Assembly: GCA_034435435.1 (NCBI GenBank)
Contig: DAOTXN010000012.1
Location: 1-38,923 of the forward strand
DNA from: DAOTXN01 sp034435435
Lineage (GTDB): Bacteria > Chloroflexota > Anaerolineae > S140-20
Length of the DNA stretch: 38,923 nucleotides
Reading direction: 5' to 3'
The translations under genes and the position numbers were made by a program. Below the pieces are notes generated by a model. That model had not been told where the DNA came from. It did not search any database and saw only the letters and a program-made list of their open reading frames with translations. Below are positions 8,416 to 16,795 of this stretch, one piece after another. Position 1 is the stretch's first letter. Every line of letters begins with the position of its first letter.

Positions 8416-9653
8416 GCCGTATCGCCCTCATTGCCCGGCGTGAATTCCTGACCAACGTCAGACGACGCAGTTTTTTATTCACGGCTTTTGGGTTGCCCAT
8501 CATCATCATCGCCATCCAGTTCGCTCTGGGCCATTTCATCGAACATCAAAACGAGACCACCGGTACGCTGGGGGAAGTCGGATACCTAGATCTCACCCCT
8601 GAGCACGTCCTGGCCCAGGCCGCCGGCAAACCTGACGAATATCGCGCCTTTGACGACGTCGACAGCGCCCAATCCGCGCTCCTAGCCCGCGAAATCGGCG
8701 CATATTTTGTCGTCCCAGCAGACTATATGGAACAGGGCGTGGTCCACGCCTACAGCACGCGAGACATTCCGCGCGGCATCGAGAACCAGATGGCCGGTTT
8801 TCTCACCCAAAACCTGTTGGTTGACTGGCCCCCGGAGCGGGCCGCGCGCTTGCAAAACCCCGTCAACCTGACCATTGCCACTATCGGCGGCGGCAAGGAA
8901 ATCAACGAACAAGCCTCTATCGCCGTTATTTTGATGCCCTTTGTCTTTGCGATGCTGTTCATCATGTCGGTTTTTACCACTTCGGGCTTTTTGATGCAAG
9001 GGGTGGTCGAGGAAAAAGAAAACCGGTTGGTTGAAATCCTGATGACCTCTATCACGCCGCTACAAATGCTGTGGGGAAAAATTCTTGGATTGGGGGCGCT
9101 GGGTCTGTTGCAAGTCGGTGTATGGGCTGCTGCAGGCGGACTGGTGCTTTCGCAAGGCTCGAACATCTGGGAAGGATTCCGGGACATCACGATCCCAACC
9201 GCGCTTCTCGTCACAAGTCCGATCTATCTGGTCTTGGGGTACCTCTTGTACGGCGCATTGCTGGCCGGCATCGGCGCATCGGTCCCATCTATGCAAGAAG
9301 GACAACAAATCGCCAGCATCATCAGCCTGATCGCTGTGATCCCCCTCATGGTGGCTTTTACCTTTATCGAAAACGCGAACGGTATTTTGCCCACCAGCAT
9401 GAGCCTGTTTCCGTTTACGGCCCCCCTGGGTATGATAATGCGCGTCCCGTTTGCCGACGTCCCTATCTGGCAAATCGGTCTAAGTGTCGCCTTGCTGGTG
9501 CTGACCACACTCGCAGTGGTATGGGTTGCGGCCCAAGTCTTTCGCATCGGCCTGCTGATGTACGGTAAGCGGTTGGGACTGCGTCCATTATGGACTGCAC
9601 TCCGTCAAAGCGCCCAGGCGACTCCAATTCAGGCCGAGGGAGGCGCCAAGTGA
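8412..9653 (+). CDS. ABC-2 type exporter permease, NatB-like, first copy
   Basis: A 413-residue membrane protein. It has an N-terminal cytoplasmic RREFLTNVRRRSF motif, a first membrane helix (residues about 20-40), an extracytoplasmic domain of about 130 residues, and then five hydrophobic helices in the C-terminal half. VVEEKENRLVEILMTSITPLQMLWGKILG is the family signature region. Its start overlaps the ATPase stop (ATGA) and its stop overlaps the second permease start (GTGA). The two permeases are homologous and probably form a heterodimer. Confidence 0.88.
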   Translation: MSRIALIARREFLTNVRRRSFLFTAFGLPIIIIAIQFALGHFIEHQNETTGTLGEVGYLDLTPEHVLAQAAGKPDEYRAFDDVDSAQSALLAREIGAYFVVPADYMEQGVVHAYSTRDIPRGIENQMAGFLTQNLLVDWPPERAARLQNPVNLTIATIGGGKEINEQASIAVILMPFVFAMLFIMSVFTTSGFLMQGVVEEKENRLVEILMTSITPLQMLWGKILGLGALGLLQVGVWAAAGGLVLSQGSNIWEGFRDITIPTALLVTSPIYLVLGYLLYGALLAGIGASVPSMQEGQQIASIISLIAVIPLMVAFTFIENANGILPTSMSLFPFTAPLGMIMRVPFADVPIWQIGLSVALLVLTTLAVVWVAAQVFRIGLLMYGKRLGLRPLWTALRQSAQATPIQAEGGAK

Positions 9654-10876
9654 GAACCCTCACCATTGTGCGCCACGAAATATTCGTCACGGTACGCCGC
9701 AAAGCCTACTTGTTCACGACGTTTGGCATCCCACTCCTCGCCGCCATGGCCGTCGGCGCATTCCTTCTGCTACGCGACAAAGAAGAAAAACCCCAAAACC
9801 CACTAGAGAACCTTCCCGACCGCCCCATCGGTTACGTCGATCACAGCGGATTGTTTGACGACCCCGGCGAGTTTGCGGCTATCCTCATCCGCTTCTCCGA
9901 CGAAACATCGGCCGTTTCGGCCTTACAAGCCGGTGAGCTGACCAGCTTTTACGTCATCGCTGCCGATTATATGCAGACGGGCAAAGTGACACGCAAAGCC
10001 CCCCAGTTGGACTTTTCCGGCCAGGATATGCAGTTCTTTCAGGCTTTCCTCGTCTCGCAATTGCTGGGGGATGCCAGCCCGTACCTGCTGGTCCGATTGG
10101 TGCAACCGGCGCGGATGATCGAGCACCAGCTCAATGCGGCCGGGACCGAGTTGTCGCAAGTGGACGAAGAGGAACGCTACGGTAGCAACTTTATCTTGGT
10201 CTATGGCTTTGCAATGATCTTGCTGATGTCCACGTTCATCCCAGCAGGTTATTTGTTGCGCAGCGTGGTGGAGGAAAAAGAAAACCGCACCATCGAGGTG
10301 GTGCTCTCTTCGCTGCGGCCACTCCAGCTTCTCTCTGGCAAGGTGTTGGGGCAGGGCATCATGGGGTTATTGCAGGCCGTTATCTGGCTGGGCAGCGGCT
10401 GGGCCTTGTTTAATCTGGCGGCCGGTGAAATTGTCAACCTGAGCCGGGTGAACCTGAGCGCCTATCAACTGATCATCGCCTTGCTGTATTTCATCGGCGG
10501 ATTTTTGCTCACGGCCTGTCTCCAGGCCGGGCTGGGAGCCATCTCGACCAACATGCGCGAAGGGCCCCAATACGCCGCCTTTTTTACGCTACCGATGATC
10601 GTGCCATTGTGGTTGATCAACATCTTTATTGAAACGCCCAACAGCGGTCTGGCCGTCGCTCTCAGCCTGATTCCCATCACGTCACCCCTGGGCATGATCC
10701 AGCGCATCGCCATTACGGCAGTGCCGGCGTGGCAGCTCATTCTTAGCCTGATCCTGCTGGCTCTGGGAATCGGGGTCACGTTGTGGCTGGCGGCCAAGAT
10801 CTTTCGCGTCAACACATTGTTGGCCGGCGTCTTGCCCAAGCCTGCCGAACTGCTAAAATTGCTACGCGAAGCATAA
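9650..10876 (+). CDS. ABC-2 type exporter permease, NatB-like, second copy
   Basis: A 408-residue paralogue of the preceding permease with the same layout: RHEIFVTVRRKAY at the N-terminus, one helix, a large outer domain, and VVEEKENRTIEVVLSSLRPLQLL before the C-terminal helices. The GTG at 9650 is preferred: it overlaps the preceding TGA (GTGA) and has GGGAGG 6 bases upstream, whereas the frame merely continues open further upstream. Two paired permeases with one ATPase suggest a heterodimeric exporter. Confidence 0.88.
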   Translation: MRTLTIVRHEIFVTVRRKAYLFTTFGIPLLAAMAVGAFLLLRDKEEKPQNPLENLPDRPIGYVDHSGLFDDPGEFAAILIRFSDETSAVSALQAGELTSFYVIAADYMQTGKVTRKAPQLDFSGQDMQFFQAFLVSQLLGDASPYLLVRLVQPARMIEHQLNAAGTELSQVDEEERYGSNFILVYGFAMILLMSTFIPAGYLLRSVVEEKENRTIEVVLSSLRPLQLLSGKVLGQGIMGLLQAVIWLGSGWALFNLAAGEIVNLSRVNLSAYQLIIALLYFIGGFLLTACLQAGLGAISTNMREGPQYAAFFTLPMIVPLWLINIFIETPNSGLAVALSLIPITSPLGMIQRIAITAVPAWQLILSLILLALGIGVTLWLAAKIFRVNTLLAGVLPKPAELLKLLREA

Positions 10877-10892
10877 TGTGGAGGAAATCGCC

Positions 10893-11528
10893 GTGCTGGT
10901 TCGAGATCTGATGAAATCCAACCCGGCTACCGTGCGCCCCGAAAGCGACCCCATGGCCGCTCAAACGTTGTTGCGCTATGGCAAATTCCGGCGGCTACCG
11001 GTGGTGGATGAGAATGGAAAACTGGTCGGCATCGTCACGGCATCTGATCTGGAACGGTTCTTTGCCAGCGCGCCTTCGCCGGGCGTCGTCAAGCGCCAAT
11101 ATCGCGTGGACCAGGCTATGACCCACCCGGTCATCACTGTGTCGCCCGACTATCCGCTGGAAGAAGCGGCCCGGTTGATGCTGGAACACAAAATCGGCGG
11201 GTTGCCAGTGATCAAAGACGAGCATGTGATTGGGATTATCACCGAGAGCGATATTTTTGCCCAACTGGTAGAAGCGTTGGGCGGCGATATGCCGTCGCTG
11301 CGGGTCACGGTCCGAGTGCCTGACCGCCCCGGTCAATTCGCCCGAGTGACGGCCAAAATCGCCGAGATGGGTTGTAACATTTGCTCGGTGCTGTCATCTC
11401 GCGCCGACGAACAGGTAAACCTGACCATGCGTCTGCAAGGCGCCAGCCGGGACGAGATCGTCAAGGCGATAGCCGAGTTAGATGAGATCGAGCTGGTTCA
11501 CATCTGGGAGCACGCTAGGGACGCTTGA
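10893..11528 (+). CDS. CBS-CBS-ACT domain protein (AcuB-like)
   Basis: The 211-residue protein has two CBS domains (about residues 3-58 and 72-130; RDLMKSNPATVRPES, RRLPVVDENGKLVGIVTASDL, IGGLPVIKDEHVIGIITESDI). A C-terminal ACT domain (about 137-209, RVTVRVPDRPGQFARVTAKIAE) follows. Such proteins sense adenine nucleotides through CBS and small ligands, often amino acids, through ACT. I chose the GTG at 10893 because GGAGG at 10880-10884 sits 8 bases upstream; the GTG at 10878 overlaps that site. It follows the exporter by a few bases and probably belongs to the same transcript. Its last 14 bases overlap the end of the convergent PEP-domain gene. Confidence 0.85.
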   Translation: MLVRDLMKSNPATVRPESDPMAAQTLLRYGKFRRLPVVDENGKLVGIVTASDLERFFASAPSPGVVKRQYRVDQAMTHPVITVSPDYPLEEAARLMLEHKIGGLPVIKDEHVIGIITESDIFAQLVEALGGDMPSLRVTVRVPDRPGQFARVTAKIAEMGCNICSVLSSRADEQVNLTMRLQGASRDEIVKAIAELDEIELVHIWEHARDA

Positions 11529-13866
11529 GATACCCCAGCGCCCGCTCCTGGTCTCCGTTCATTGCAACTTCCAGGTACTTTCCACCCGTCACCATGGGTA
11601 CATCTATCACGCGGATGTAGCGCATATAAGCCGTATCGCCGGGAAGCAAGGCCGATAGATAATTGGGCGACTCGGTCAAGAACGCAGTGTTCAGGCGTGC
11701 GCCGTTTTCCCCCGGCGTAATGGGCAGCGGAAAAATCTCGGCCTCGACCAGATCCTGGAAAAAGTGCGTGCCATAAGAGGCCTCGGCCGTGCTCCCTTCG
11801 CGGGTCAACGGTATCTCTACCAGCACTTTGGCGTTGTAAATGTCGGCATAAGTCACTTTGACGCCCAGATCCAGATTAGAGCTGCCCCAGCGCCCCGGCC
11901 CCATCAAAATGAAACGCTCGCCCTCTAGCCGTTTGTTGATGCGCCCCACTACCCGCGCCAGCTCCAGCCGGGTCACGTAATCGGGCACATGGCTGTAGTG
12001 TTGGGGGTCCACGTACACAATATAGCGCACGCCCGATACCACTCCCTGGGGCACCAGCTTGCGCGCCTCGAACAGCACGTCCCGTTCGGGGATATCTTCA
12101 GGAATGGCGATGTCGCCCGTCCACTCGTGGCTGACCAACGGGCGACACTGCAACAGATTCAAAGTGTACTCGGTGCGCGGATATTTGGGCGCAATATCTA
12201 CCGTAAACTCGATGTCCACCGGCCAGTGGTAATATTGCTCCAGCCGCGTCAGCGCCGTTTTCATCAAATCGATAAAGCGGGTGTCCTGGATCAACGCATC
12301 AAAGGTCAGCACCAGATCGTCGGGGTTGCTGGCGTCCAACCGCGAAAGCATCGGCGCCAGATAGCCACCCCGGTCCACCGACGCCAGGCTGCGTAACGCC
12401 GGATAATCGTCGCCAATCACCTCGCGCACCGGCAACGTTTTGAACACGTTCTCTTTCAGATCCACGACATCCACAAAATGCTGCGAGTATTTGCGGATTT
12501 TGGCCGCCCCCACCTCCGGCCGCAGATGGGGATGGCTCAACGCGACGATGCGAGGATAGTCGTTGGGCACCCGTTCGACCGCCCGTGTGCCCACGCCCCA
12601 CACCAGACGCAAAAAGCCATCTTCGCGGCGGATCTTGGGGTTCCAACGGAATGGATTACGGCTATAACCCACTCCCGCGACCATAGGGAAGAAATAGTCG
12701 CGGTAGGGGCTTCCTTGCACTTTTTGGAGCAGAATCGCCATGCGCTCGTCATAATCCACCAGCCCGGTGTGCTGGCGATAAAGCAGGGCGTCAGGACTCA
12801 AGACGCTGGCATACACTCGCTTGATGGCGCTCAATAGCGCCGCCAGATTGGCCTCGGGCGGGCCCTGGTTGGGGCAAAAATAGCTATCGTATTTGCCGGC
12901 AAAGGCCGTGCCAAAGTTGTCTTCCAACAGGCTGGACGAGCGCACGATCAACGGCGCGTTCCCGACGTCCTCTAGCAGGCGCGTGAGGCTGTAAACAATC
13001 TCTTCGGGAAAGTGACCCTGTAAGTAAACCGCGCGGATCTGTGAATAGTCGTTTTCGATCTCTTCGCGCGATTTGTACTTTTGATTCATATAACGGTTAA
13101 ACTTGTTGACCGACAAAAACTCGTAAAACACGTCGGCGCCGATAAAATAGGAATCGGGGATGTGAATATGTTCACACAGGTCGAGTCCTTCTTGGGCGCA
13201 GGCCTGTTGCAGAATTTTGTGCGCCAGCAGCATCCCGGCCGCCTTGCCGCCGATCTTGCCCCGCCCGATGCGCCGGCGGCGAATCTCTTTCAAGTCTCGA
13301 ATGGTAAACAGTTCTTTGGCAAGGCCAACGAATTCCAGTTGATCGCTGATCATCGCCTTGATGAGCACCACGATGATTTCGCGTAGATGATGCCGCACCC
13401 TGGCCAGTTTTTCCGGGGACAGGCGCTCATATTCTTCACCCTGAGCAAACAACAAATCCCAGGGGGCCAGCTCAGGGTTAAAAGTCAGCGCCAGATCGTG
13501 CAGCGGGGCGCGGTCGGCCCGCACCGAGCGGATGATTTCTTCCAGGCGGTCGTGGGGAAAATTGTAGGCAAAATAAAAATCGGTGATCTGGTCGCGCACA
13601 AAGGCCAGCCGTTCGTTCCACACGTGGGCCGGTTCTTCGGCAAAAGGGTCGGTCAGCCCCTCCAGACGCTGCGACTGGATGGCTTTTTCCTTCACCTCAG
13701 CGTCAAAGGCCTCCACGCTGATAATGCCTTTCGAGAACAATTCCTGGCGCATTCGCTCCCGGATTTTGCGCCCCAGGATCGGATACTGCGCCAATTCCAG
13801 GTGGATACCCAGCACTTTTTGCTCGTATTGCAGGCCGGTACTGGCGCGACCGGATTCTTCTAACAT
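11515..13866 (-). CDS. Orphan PEP/pyruvate-binding (PPDK N-terminal ATP-grasp) domain protein
   Basis: The 783-residue protein carries the PEP-synthase/PPDK nucleotide-binding domain: RGKIGGKAAGM (K208), HIPDSYFIGADVF, and APLIVRSSSLLEDNFGTAFAGKYDSYF with the typical arginine, followed by MAILLQKVQGSPY. About 190 N-terminal residues match nothing I recognise. I see no phosphohistidine swivelling domain and no PEP-utilising TIM barrel, so it is not a complete PEP synthase; substrate and product are unknown. The start ATG at 13866 has GAGGTGA just upstream and lies 4 bases after the mevalonate kinase stop, so the two are almost certainly cotranscribed. Confidence 0.75.
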   Translation of the reverse strand: MLEESGRASTGLQYEQKVLGIHLELAQYPILGRKIRERMRQELFSKGIISVEAFDAEVKEKAIQSQRLEGLTDPFAEEPAHVWNERLAFVRDQITDFYFAYNFPHDRLEEIIRSVRADRAPLHDLALTFNPELAPWDLLFAQGEEYERLSPEKLARVRHHLREIIVVLIKAMISDQLEFVGLAKELFTIRDLKEIRRRRIGRGKIGGKAAGMLLAHKILQQACAQEGLDLCEHIHIPDSYFIGADVFYEFLSVNKFNRYMNQKYKSREEIENDYSQIRAVYLQGHFPEEIVYSLTRLLEDVGNAPLIVRSSSLLEDNFGTAFAGKYDSYFCPNQGPPEANLAALLSAIKRVYASVLSPDALLYRQHTGLVDYDERMAILLQKVQGSPYRDYFFPMVAGVGYSRNPFRWNPKIRREDGFLRLVWGVGTRAVERVPNDYPRIVALSHPHLRPEVGAAKIRKYSQHFVDVVDLKENVFKTLPVREVIGDDYPALRSLASVDRGGYLAPMLSRLDASNPDDLVLTFDALIQDTRFIDLMKTALTRLEQYYHWPVDIEFTVDIAPKYPRTEYTLNLLQCRPLVSHEWTGDIAIPEDIPERDVLFEARKLVPQGVVSGVRYIVYVDPQHYSHVPDYVTRLELARVVGRINKRLEGERFILMGPGRWGSSNLDLGVKVTYADIYNAKVLVEIPLTREGSTAEASYGTHFFQDLVEAEIFPLPITPGENGARLNTAFLTESPNYLSALLPGDTAYMRYIRVIDVPMVTGGKYLEVAMNGDQERALGYLKRP

Positions 13867-13870
13867 GGCT

Positions 13871-14836
13871 TCACCTCGTCTCGTGGCTGGCGCTGGTCTG
13901 GATGACGCTGACCGCCCCGGCCTGGCGCAACGCCTCGGCCACTGTGGCTGCGCTGGCCGGTTCTACCAACGCAATCATATTGCCGCCCCGTCCGGCCCCG
14001 GACAATTTTGCCCCTAGCGCGCCGGCGGCCCGCGCTGCAGCGGTCAGACGTTCCAACGCGGGGCTAGACACTCCCATCTCGCGCAATAGGTCGTGGTTGC
14101 GATCCATCAGCGCGCCCAATTCGGCCCGGTCGCCGCCGCTTTCGATGAGCGTCCGCGCCCGCTGAACCCCAGCGCCCACCTGGTCGAACAGGTCCTCATA
14201 GCGCGCCGGGTCCTGTTCCCACGCCCGCCGCACCTGGCCTACGGCCACCCGGGTCGGGCTGGCGATTCCCGTATTGCCAATGACCAGATGCAAGGGCAGA
14301 TTCACCTGAAAGGTCTGCGGCGGCGCGCCGCGCACAAAATAGACCGGCAGCTCGTAGACCACTACGGTGTTATCAATGCCGCTGGGGGCGCCGTGGTGCA
14401 GTTTTTCTACCTCGTACACCAGCGCACTGAGTGTTTCAGGCGGCAGCTCATGCCCCATAAAAGCGGCCAGCGCCCGCGCCGCGGCCGCGCTCACTGCGGC
14501 TCCGCTGCCCATCCCACTGGCCACGGGGATCGTCGAGCGCACGCTCAGCGTGGCAGCGGGGACGGGCGCGCCCAAATGCGCCAGGGTCAAGCGGACGATG
14601 CGCGCCAAGGGGTCGGCGGCGGCGGCCCTGGCCAACGGTGTGACCGTTCCCAGGTCGGCGGCCACCAGCGTCAGGTCGCGCCCGGCTCCGTCTGGGTGAT
14701 GGAGCGCCGGAGCGACCGTCGCCGTCGCCCACACCTGGTGGACCGGCAGCGCAATGGCCGGCCGGCCGTACACCACCGCATGCTCACCCAAAAGGATCAC
14801 CTTGCCGGGGGCTGTGGCTGTCACTGCTTCACGCAT
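13871..14836 (-). CDS. mvk: Mevalonate kinase
   Basis: This is a 321-residue GHMP kinase that phosphorylates mevalonate with ATP in isoprenoid synthesis. It shows APGKVILLGEHAVVYGRPAIA at the N-terminus, the ATP-binding PVASGMGSGAAVSAA, HHGAPSGIDNTVV, and C-terminal KLSGAGRGGNMIAL. The ATG at 14836 is set by AGGAG 7 bases upstream; the longer frame has no site. It is first in a two-gene unit with the PEP-domain protein. A mevalonate pathway is uncommon in bacteria but known in Chloroflexota, which fits the proposed host. Confidence 0.93.
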   Translation of the reverse strand: MREAVTATAPGKVILLGEHAVVYGRPAIALPVHQVWATATVAPALHHPDGAGRDLTLVAADLGTVTPLARAAAADPLARIVRLTLAHLGAPVPAATLSVRSTIPVASGMGSGAAVSAAAARALAAFMGHELPPETLSALVYEVEKLHHGAPSGIDNTVVVYELPVYFVRGAPPQTFQVNLPLHLVIGNTGIASPTRVAVGQVRRAWEQDPARYEDLFDQVGAGVQRARTLIESGGDRAELGALMDRNHDLLREMGVSSPALERLTAAARAAGALGAKLSGAGRGGNMIALVEPASAATVAEALRQAGAVSVIQTSASHETR

Positions 14837-14853
14837 ACACTGCTCCTGCCTCA

Positions 14854-14881
14854 ATTTTATCACAGCTCTGCTAATCTACAA
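14854..14881 (-). promoter_or_regulatory. Candidate promoter of the mvk operon
   Basis: Reading leftwards, TTGTAG (14881-14876) and TAAAAT (14859-14854) are 16 bases apart. A start near 14847 would give a very short leader that still includes the AGGAG site. Confidence 0.5.
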
Positions 14882-15001
14882 CCTCAGAGGCGACCTTTGT
14901 TTGCGATCCGCGAAGAGCCGCCGGACCACAGTATGGCGGGAGCGATGGAGCCGCGCAGAGCCGCTGGCGCGATTTTCCGTTCCGTGGTATGCTCTGCCGC
15001 T

Positions 15002-16135
15002 GTGAACAGCAAATTGCGGACCTTGCTACTCGTCGCGGCGCTGCTGGCCGGCTGTGGACGTCCCAATTCATCGCCGCTGCCAACCCTTACAACATCACCC
15101 GACCCCCCAACCGAATCAAAACCCGCCGGGGTCGCAGCGCCACAGGTCTTAGGCCAGGCCGACGACCAGACTCCACAGCCGCCGGCGGTTGCCGCCGCGC
15201 CCGCGCCAACGGCGACGGCGACCGCCCCGCCCCCGCCGGGCGAGACGCCTGCACCGCCGCCCCCAGCGGCCTTTGTCCAACATCTCATCCAGCCCGGCGA
15301 CACGCTGCTGGGCCTGGCGAATCAATACGGCGTCTCGATGGCCGCCATCCAACTGGCCAACGGGATGGGCAAGTCGATTGATCTGATCGCGGGCCAAACG
15401 CTGTCTATCCCGGGTAGCACGCAGTGGCCGGACGAGGGTTATTTTTGGGTCGTGCACGTGGTGCAGGCCGGGGAAACGCTGATGGGCATCGCCGGGGCTT
15501 ACGACCTGCGCGTGGACGATATTCTGCGGGTCAACGCCGTCGCCGACCCGGCCCTGATCCACATTGACCAACAACTGGTGATGCCCCTCACCCGACTGGT
15601 TACACTCGGCTCGCCGCGCCCCACCGCCCCGGCGGCCGCTCCTCTGGCGCCCAGCGGGGAGGCCCTGGCCGCAGCCGCTGCGCCGGAGCCAGCAGCGCCG
15701 CCGGTCGCCCCCCCGCTGCCCGCACCCGGTGTGCCCGCCGGCTCGTCGGATTGGCCCGGCTATATCCTGGCCCGCATCAACCAGGTCCGCGCCGAACACG
15801 GCCTGAACCCGTTGACGCTGGCTCCCGAGCTGACTTTGGCCGCGCAGGCGCACGCCGAGGATTGCGCCCGGCGCGGCTGGGGCAGTCACGTCGGCTCGGA
15901 CGGGGCCGTGCTCCAAACCCGGCTCGAACGGGCCGGTTACCTGGGCAAAAATTGGGGTGAAAACTGGGTGCAGGCCCTCAACGCCGAGCGGGCCTTTGAG
16001 TGGTGGTACGGCGAAATAGCGCCCAACGACCCGCACCGGCGCAATATCCTCTCCCCGCACTATAGCGAAATCGGCATCGGCATCGCCGAGACCGGCTGGG
16101 GCTACATTTTCGTGACGGACTTGGGAAGACGCTGA
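15002..16135 (+). CDS. Cell-surface lipoprotein with two LysM and one CAP/SCP domain
   Basis: The 377-residue protein begins VNSKLRTLLLVAALLAGC, a lipoprotein signal with lipobox LAGC (cysteine 18). A Pro/Ala/Thr-rich linker follows, then LysM 1 (about residues 91-137, IQPGDTLLGLANQYGVS), LysM 2 (about 150-197, VQAGETLMGIAGAYDLR), a second Pro/Ala linker, and a CAP domain (about 254-377; ARINQVRAEHGLNPL, HVGSDG, NWGENW, HRRNIL). It is expected to bind peptidoglycan or related glycans and be anchored outside the cell. I place the start at the GTG at 15002 because it yields the signal peptide. No ribosome site is visible, and TGGTATGCT about 8 bases upstream could be an extended -10, giving a leaderless message (tentative). 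Confidence 0.85.
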   Translation: MNSKLRTLLLVAALLAGCGRPNSSPLPTLTTSPDPPTESKPAGVAAPQVLGQADDQTPQPPAVAAAPAPTATATAPPPPGETPAPPPPAAFVQHLIQPGDTLLGLANQYGVSMAAIQLANGMGKSIDLIAGQTLSIPGSTQWPDEGYFWVVHVVQAGETLMGIAGAYDLRVDDILRVNAVADPALIHIDQQLVMPLTRLVTLGSPRPTAPAAAPLAPSGEALAAAAAPEPAAPPVAPPLPAPGVPAGSSDWPGYILARINQVRAEHGLNPLTLAPELTLAAQAHAEDCARRGWGSHVGSDGAVLQTRLERAGYLGKNWGENWVQALNAERAFEWWYGEIAPNDPHRRNILSPHYSEIGIGIAETGWGYIFVTDLGRR

Positions 16136-16162
16136 GCGCCCGCGATTCGAATGCCACGCTCG

Positions 16163-16213
16163 ACGGCGATGCAGCCCCGGCGCAAGTGTGAGCCGCGCCC
16201 TGCCGCCGTTTTT
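16163..16213 (+). terminator. Candidate terminator after the LysM-CAP gene
   Basis: An outer stem ACGGCG (16163-16168) / CGCCGT (16204-16209) encloses an inner hairpin GGCGC / GCGCC (16179-16183 / 16195-16199). It is followed by TTTTT at 16209-16213. The branched shape is unusual, so confidence is moderate. Confidence 0.4.
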
Positions 16214-16299
16214 AGAGTCAAGCTGGAAAAAAGACAAGTACAGCTTGTGTGGTAGGCGGCGCGCAAACCCGACCAAGCCGGGGACAAAAGGCTAACCAC

Positions 16300-16354
16300 A
16301 GATTACACAGATTTCACCGATTCTTCTTTTCAATCCGTGTAATCTGTGAAATCT
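16300..16354. repeat. Imperfect inverted repeat built from AGATTnCAC units
   Basis: A left arm at 16300-16322 and a right arm at 16332-16354, each 23 bases, are inverted copies with three mismatches and a 9-base loop. Each arm is itself two tandem AGATT(A/T)CAC units followed by (C/G)GATT. It lies in the 363-base gap 16136-16498, which otherwise holds a terminator candidate, a small GTTGC/GCAAC hairpin (about 16360-16377) and the leader of the next gene. It looks like a short dispersed element of the REP/MITE kind. Confidence 0.6.
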
Positions 16355-16463
16355 AGGGTGTTGCGTTAGCTGCAACGCCTCCCGGTTAGGATGATGGCAC
16401 ATCATTCTCAAGGTTGGGTGAGTTGATCCAGATTTGGAATAAAACTTTCCACGTAGCCGCTAT

Positions 16464-16489
16464 CCTGAAAGTAAATCATTTCTTTCAGG
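16464..16489 (+). promoter_or_regulatory. Perfect 8-base inverted repeat overlapping the ribosome site
   Basis: CCTGAAAG at 16464-16471 and CTTTCAGG at 16482-16489 are perfect inverted arms around a 10-base loop. The right arm contains the first part of the AGGAGG ribosome site (16487-16492) of the small HTH gene. It could be an RNA hairpin that masks translation or a DNA operator for a dimeric regulator, possibly the HTH protein itself. Confidence 0.5.
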
Positions 16490-16498
16490 AGGCCTACA

Positions 16499-16702
16499 GT
16501 GGCGCGCTTGTTCAAGGGAGAAAAGGCTCAAAAGGAAACCCGCATTCAACGCTTGTTACACCGACATGATTTTGGCCTGCGCGAGTCCGAGATCGCCGAG
16601 GAATTGGGCTGGGAGCGGCGCAGGGTGAACAATTATCTGCGTGACCTGATGCGGCGCGGCAGAATATACAAAGAGGGACCCTACTGGTTCGTGGAAGATT
16701 AG
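16499..16702 (+). CDS. Small winged-helix DNA-binding protein, paralogue of the WYL-Cas3 N-terminus
   Basis: The 67-residue protein starts at a GTG with AGGAGG 6-7 bases upstream. Its body (RIQRLLHRHDFGLRESEIAE...RRVNNYLRDL, then GRIYKEG.YW) is a winged helix-turn-helix. It aligns along nearly its whole length with residues about 10-65 of the next gene (RLLEQHDGLTEQEIA, ERRAVNNYLHEL, GRVYKDGRDW). It has no other domain. It sits 93 bases upstream of wyl-cas3 in the same direction and is probably a stand-alone regulator of the cas locus or a duplication remnant. The function is inferred from position only. Confidence 0.7.
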   Translation: MARLFKGEKAQKETRIQRLLHRHDFGLRESEIAEELGWERRRVNNYLRDLMRRGRIYKEGPYWFVED

Positions 16703-16795
16703 ATGGCAAAAAAATCGCCGTAATTTTCCAACTGGCGAGTACAATAGAGACAGGGACCCCACCGACCAACGAGTTCATTCGCCGGGAGAGATGAT

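Noticed and set aside
14093..15001. Upstream 303-codon extension of the LysM-CAP frame
   Set aside because: It is antisense to mevalonate kinase and lacks protein character. The lipoprotein signal begins at the GTG at 15002.
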